A stretch of DNA of 34,571 nt from DAIRFP01 sp036794995 (GTDB taxonomy: Bacteria > Desulfobacterota > Binatia > UBA9968), in contig DAIRFP010000028.1 of NCBI GenBank assembly GCA_036794995.1, forward strand, positions 1-34,571. Direction: 5' to 3'. Of the stretch, positions 32,266 through 34,571 are shown piece after piece. The notes under the pieces were generated by a model. The model saw nothing but the letters and a program-made list of their open reading frames with translations, had not been told where the DNA came from and made no database searches. Position 1 is the stretch's first letter; the number at the start of each line of letters is the position of its first letter. Both the position numbers and the translations under genes were made by a program.

Positions 32266-33195
32266 ATGCCAAGTCCCACGCCCTGCGGTATCGAGCTGCC
32301 TCAAGTGTTTTTTGATGGTCCGACCGACATGGCGCATATCCGTAGGTTCGCAACCACGGCCGAAACGCTTGGTTACGATAGTCTATGGCTCCAAGAGCGG
32401 ATCATCGGTGATTTCACCATGCTGGAACCGGTGACCCTGCTCAGTTATGTCGCTGCTATAACGACCAAGCTTAAATTGGGGACGTCGGTGATCTTGTTGC
32501 CGCTGCGCAATCCGGTGCAGCTGGCGAAAGCGTACTCGACCTTGGATGTCATGAGTGGCGGTCGTGCAGTGATGGGAGTTGGACTCGGTGGCGGCCATCT
32601 TGGATCCCACGAGGACGTCTTCGGCTACACGCGCGAAGGGCGAGTGACGCGCTTTACTGAGGCTGTGCAAATTATGAAACTCCTTTGGACTGAGCCGAAG
32701 GCGAGTTTTCAGGGACGCTATTGGAATTTCAAGGATGTTTCTATGGAGCCGAAGCCGGTCCAGCAGCCGCATTTGCCCCTGTGGTTCGGCGGTCACCACG
32801 AAAACGCGCTCAAACGCGCGGTGAAGTATGGCAACGGCTGGATGGGAGCGGGTTCGTCGTCATCCAATGCCTTCGTTCGCGAGTCGGCGATGATCCGCCA
32901 ATTCCTCGACGACGCGAAGCGGAATCCCGCGACTTTCAGTTACGGCAAGCGAGTCTATCTCTGTGTCGATGGCAACAAGGAGCGAGGAGAAAAACGTCTT
33001 CGCGAGTGGTTTGCAAGGCGCTACAAAAATGCCGATCTCGGACCCCGCGTATCGATCTGGGGCGGCGCGGCCGAAGTAACCGAGAATATCCAAAAGATCG
33101 TTAAAGCCGGCGCACAATTTATTGTCTTCAATCCCATGTTCGACGAAGCCGAGCATCTTGAGATCTGCGCCAAAGAGATCATGCCGCACCTATAA
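32266..33195 (+). CDS. LLM-class flavin-dependent oxidoreductase (luciferase-like)
   Basis: A 309-residue TIM-barrel flavoenzyme of the bacterial-luciferase superfamily, probably F420- or FMN-dependent. Characteristic parts are the N-terminal GIELPQVFFDG, AETLGYDSLWLQER, LKLGTSVILLPLRNPVQLAKAYSTLD split around residues 70-95, GRAVMGVGLGG and PLWFGGHHENALKRAVKYGNGW. Members are monooxygenases or F420-linked dehydrogenases; the substrate cannot be read from sequence. AAAGGAG about 12 nt ahead supports the ATG at 32266. Confidence 0.9.
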   Translation: MPSPTPCGIELPQVFFDGPTDMAHIRRFATTAETLGYDSLWLQERIIGDFTMLEPVTLLSYVAAITTKLKLGTSVILLPLRNPVQLAKAYSTLDVMSGGRAVMGVGLGGGHLGSHEDVFGYTREGRVTRFTEAVQIMKLLWTEPKASFQGRYWNFKDVSMEPKPVQQPHLPLWFGGHHENALKRAVKYGNGWMGAGSSSSNAFVRESAMIRQFLDDAKRNPATFSYGKRVYLCVDGNKERGEKRLREWFARRYKNADLGPRVSIWGGAAEVTENIQKIVKAGAQFIVFNPMFDEAEHLEICAKEIMPHL

Positions 33196-33215
33196 ATAAG
33201 ACACGGGTTCCAGCC

Positions 33216-33242
33216 GTTCAAAGCGTTCAAGTAGTTCAAGAC
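33216..33242. repeat. Three 9-bp tandem units with GTTCAA core
   Basis: GTTCAAAGC, GTTCAAGTA and GTTCAAGAC are consecutive, just 3' of the LLM gene. This is a short degenerate tandem repeat. Confidence 0.5.
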
Positions 33243-33290
33243 GATTGATGATAGAAACCGGATGATTCGGGCAACGGGCCAAGATCGCGA

Positions 33291-33425
33291 GTGGACGGTA
33301 AACCGATCTGCTTCAATGAAGACGAAGTCGAGACGCTCTCCAATTACGTCCTGAAGGATAATTCATTTGAAAGAGCATGGGCATATTACGAAGCTCGGTT
33401 GCCGGCTAGTAGATCAGGGGTTTGA
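33291..33425 (+). CDS. Possible small ORF or gene remnant, 44 codons
   Basis: A GTG-started frame begins VDGKPICFNEDEVETLSNYV and ends SGV before TGA. The composition looks protein-like, but there is no ribosome site and no family that I recognise. It may be the 3' end of a decayed gene in the 301-nt gap before the methyltransferase. Confidence 0.2.
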   Translation: MDGKPICFNEDEVETLSNYVLKDNSFERAWAYYEARLPASRSGV

Positions 33426-33496
33426 ATCCCGATCCCTCCCTATTGGGAATATTGGTTAAGACTCGCAACCAGTCGTTTTTGATCGAGGAGCGGCTT

Positions 33497-34543
33497 ATGA
33501 CTGAATCAAACGAAAGACCGACGGCTGATGTTTCCCCCTCTGCGGTGATGTTGCATTTGATTGTGGGATTTCGGGTATCGCGAACCATCTTCGTAGCCGC
33601 CAAACTTGGACTTGCCGATCTTTTGAAAGACGGGCCGAGGACAAGTGAACAACTGGCGCGAAGCACGGGAACCCACGCGCCGTCGCTGTATCGCGTACTT
33701 CGCGCGCTGGTGAGTATCGGTGCTTTTTCCGGCAACGATGAACAAGGTTTTGCCCTCACGCCGCTTGGCAACACCTTGCGGAGTGATGCGCCAGGATCGC
33801 TGCGCCATTGGGCGATGCTAGTTTTGGGCAATGAGCACTATCAAGCCTGGGGCGATCTCGCGCACAGCGTGCAAACGGGCGAGAGCGCATTTCGCCATAT
33901 CTTCGGAGCGAACACGTACGAATACGTTTCCCAGCATCCGGAGCACGCTAAAATCTTTAACGAGGCAATGGCGAATCTTACAGGATTTTACAATGCCGCG
34001 GTGCGGGACTGTTATTCCTTTTCCGGCATCGGTAAGGTTGTCGACGTAGGAGGCGGCGATGGCAGCCTTGTTATTGCGTTGCTTCAAGCAAATCCGGGAA
34101 TGAAGGGAATCGTTTTCGACTTGCCCCAGGTTGCGGAACGAGCGAAACAACGAATTCGCGAGGCGGACTTAGAGGAACGCTGTGAAGTAATCAGCGGAGA
34201 CCAATTTGTCTCGGTGCCGAGCGATGGCGATATGTATATTCTTTCCCGCTGCGTGAACTCGTTTAACGACGCTCGCGTGATTCAGTTGCTCAAGAACTGT
34301 CGCGGGGCGATGGCTCAAAAAGGCAAACTACTACTCATCGAACGGGTTCTTCCGGCTCGGTTGGGGGACTCTATCAGGACGCATCATGCCTTCATGTCGG
34401 ATCTCAACATGTTGGTGAATAGTGGCGGACAAGAACGCACAGAGACGGAGCACTGCGCGTTGTTGGAAGCGGCAGGCTTTCGGGTAACTAGCGTTGTCCC
34501 GACGCAATCCGAAATGAGCGTGGTGGAGTGCGTGCCGGCGTAG
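33497..34543 (+). CDS. SAM-dependent O-methyltransferase, COMT-like
   Basis: A 348-residue protein with an N-terminal winged-helix dimerisation domain (about 15-95, GLADLLKDGPRTSEQLARSTG, LYRVLRALVSIGAF) and a C-terminal Rossmann methyltransferase domain. SAM-binding motif I is VVDVGGGDGS (181-190), followed by FDLPQV (208-212). The usual catalytic HDW of plant-type O-methyltransferases is replaced by N254-S-F (LSRCVNSFNDARVIQLLKNC). The ATG at 33497 follows GAGGAG and fits family length; an in-frame TTG at 33422 would add 25 residues without a ribosome site. Family members methylate phenolics, but the lost His makes the chemistry uncertain. Confidence 0.88.
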   Translation: MTESNERPTADVSPSAVMLHLIVGFRVSRTIFVAAKLGLADLLKDGPRTSEQLARSTGTHAPSLYRVLRALVSIGAFSGNDEQGFALTPLGNTLRSDAPGSLRHWAMLVLGNEHYQAWGDLAHSVQTGESAFRHIFGANTYEYVSQHPEHAKIFNEAMANLTGFYNAAVRDCYSFSGIGKVVDVGGGDGSLVIALLQANPGMKGIVFDLPQVAERAKQRIREADLEERCEVISGDQFVSVPSDGDMYILSRCVNSFNDARVIQLLKNCRGAMAQKGKLLLIERVLPARLGDSIRTHHAFMSDLNMLVNSGGQERTETEHCALLEAAGFRVTSVVPTQSEMSVVECVPA

Positions 34544-34571
34544 CGTAATCTATATGCCCGAAACGTACGAT

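Noticed and set aside
33412..33440. T-arm-like GGGGTTTGAATCCC, possible tRNA end
   Set aside because: Only three base pairs form around the loop, and there is no matching acceptor or anticodon arm upstream.

Overview
The window reads as chromosomal DNA from a free-living Gram-negative-type bacterium with moderately high GC. It is probably a soil or sediment lineage of the deltaproteobacterial / Binatota / Tectomicrobia kind. That placement is an inference from gene content: a three-gene acyl-CoA carboxylase, a fused MFS-acyltransferase-acyl-ACP ligase, Tat genes, a pyruvoyl arginine decarboxylase, an LLM flavin enzyme next to an Amidohydro_2 protein, and many short decayed intergenic repeats. 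No rRNA, tRNA, CRISPR, phage or transposase gene was found.

Layout. 1-4.7 kb (minus): a lipid-remodelling fusion protein followed by biotin synthase. 4.8-5.6 kb (plus): the laccase-domain protein PgeF/YfiH, preceded by a possible small leader ORF. 5.67-5.89 kb (plus): a compact autonomous unit with a sigma70-type promoter, a 15-nt Shine-Dalgarno, a 14-codon CxxC micro-ORF, a structured segment and a strong terminator. 5.86-7.8 kb (minus): a HEAT-repeat protein and an M24 peptidase. 7.9-11.7 kb (plus): an acyl-CoA carboxylase operon (carboxyltransferase, biotin carboxylase, biotin carrier) behind a near-consensus promoter. 11.8-14.6 kb: pyruvoyl arginine decarboxylase, tatA/B and tatC on the opposite strand, and a histone-deacetylase-like amidohydrolase. 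14.7-16.9 kb: fabF-fabH. 17.2-18.6 kb (minus): nicotinate phosphoribosyltransferase. 18.7-21.6 kb (plus): a stand-alone PaaA-like diiron protein, a 63-residue unknown, and EtfB-EtfA. 21.6-23.1 kb (minus): an ExeA-like AAA ATPase with LysM and SPOR-like ends. 23.4-25.3 kb (minus): a heme-oxygenase-like diiron protein and a gentisate-dioxygenase-like bicupin. 25.4-30.4 kb (minus): pyruvate kinase and a peptide/nickel-type ABC importer (binding protein and two permeases, no ATPases). 30.7-34.5 kb (plus): an Amidohydro_2 metal hydrolase, an LLM flavin enzyme and an O-methyltransferase.

How the genes fit together. Biotin synthase, the biotin-dependent carboxylase, FabF/FabH and the acyltransferase/ligase fusion form a lipid-metabolism neighbourhood: cofactor, malonyl- or methylmalonyl-CoA, chain initiation and elongation, and phospholipid repair. 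ETF and the oxygenase-like proteins suggest aerobic breakdown of aromatic or acyl-CoA substrates. The most unusual items are the micro-ORF/structured RNA unit at 5.67-5.89 kb and the heme-oxygenase-like diiron protein with a complete six-ligand set beside a bicupin.
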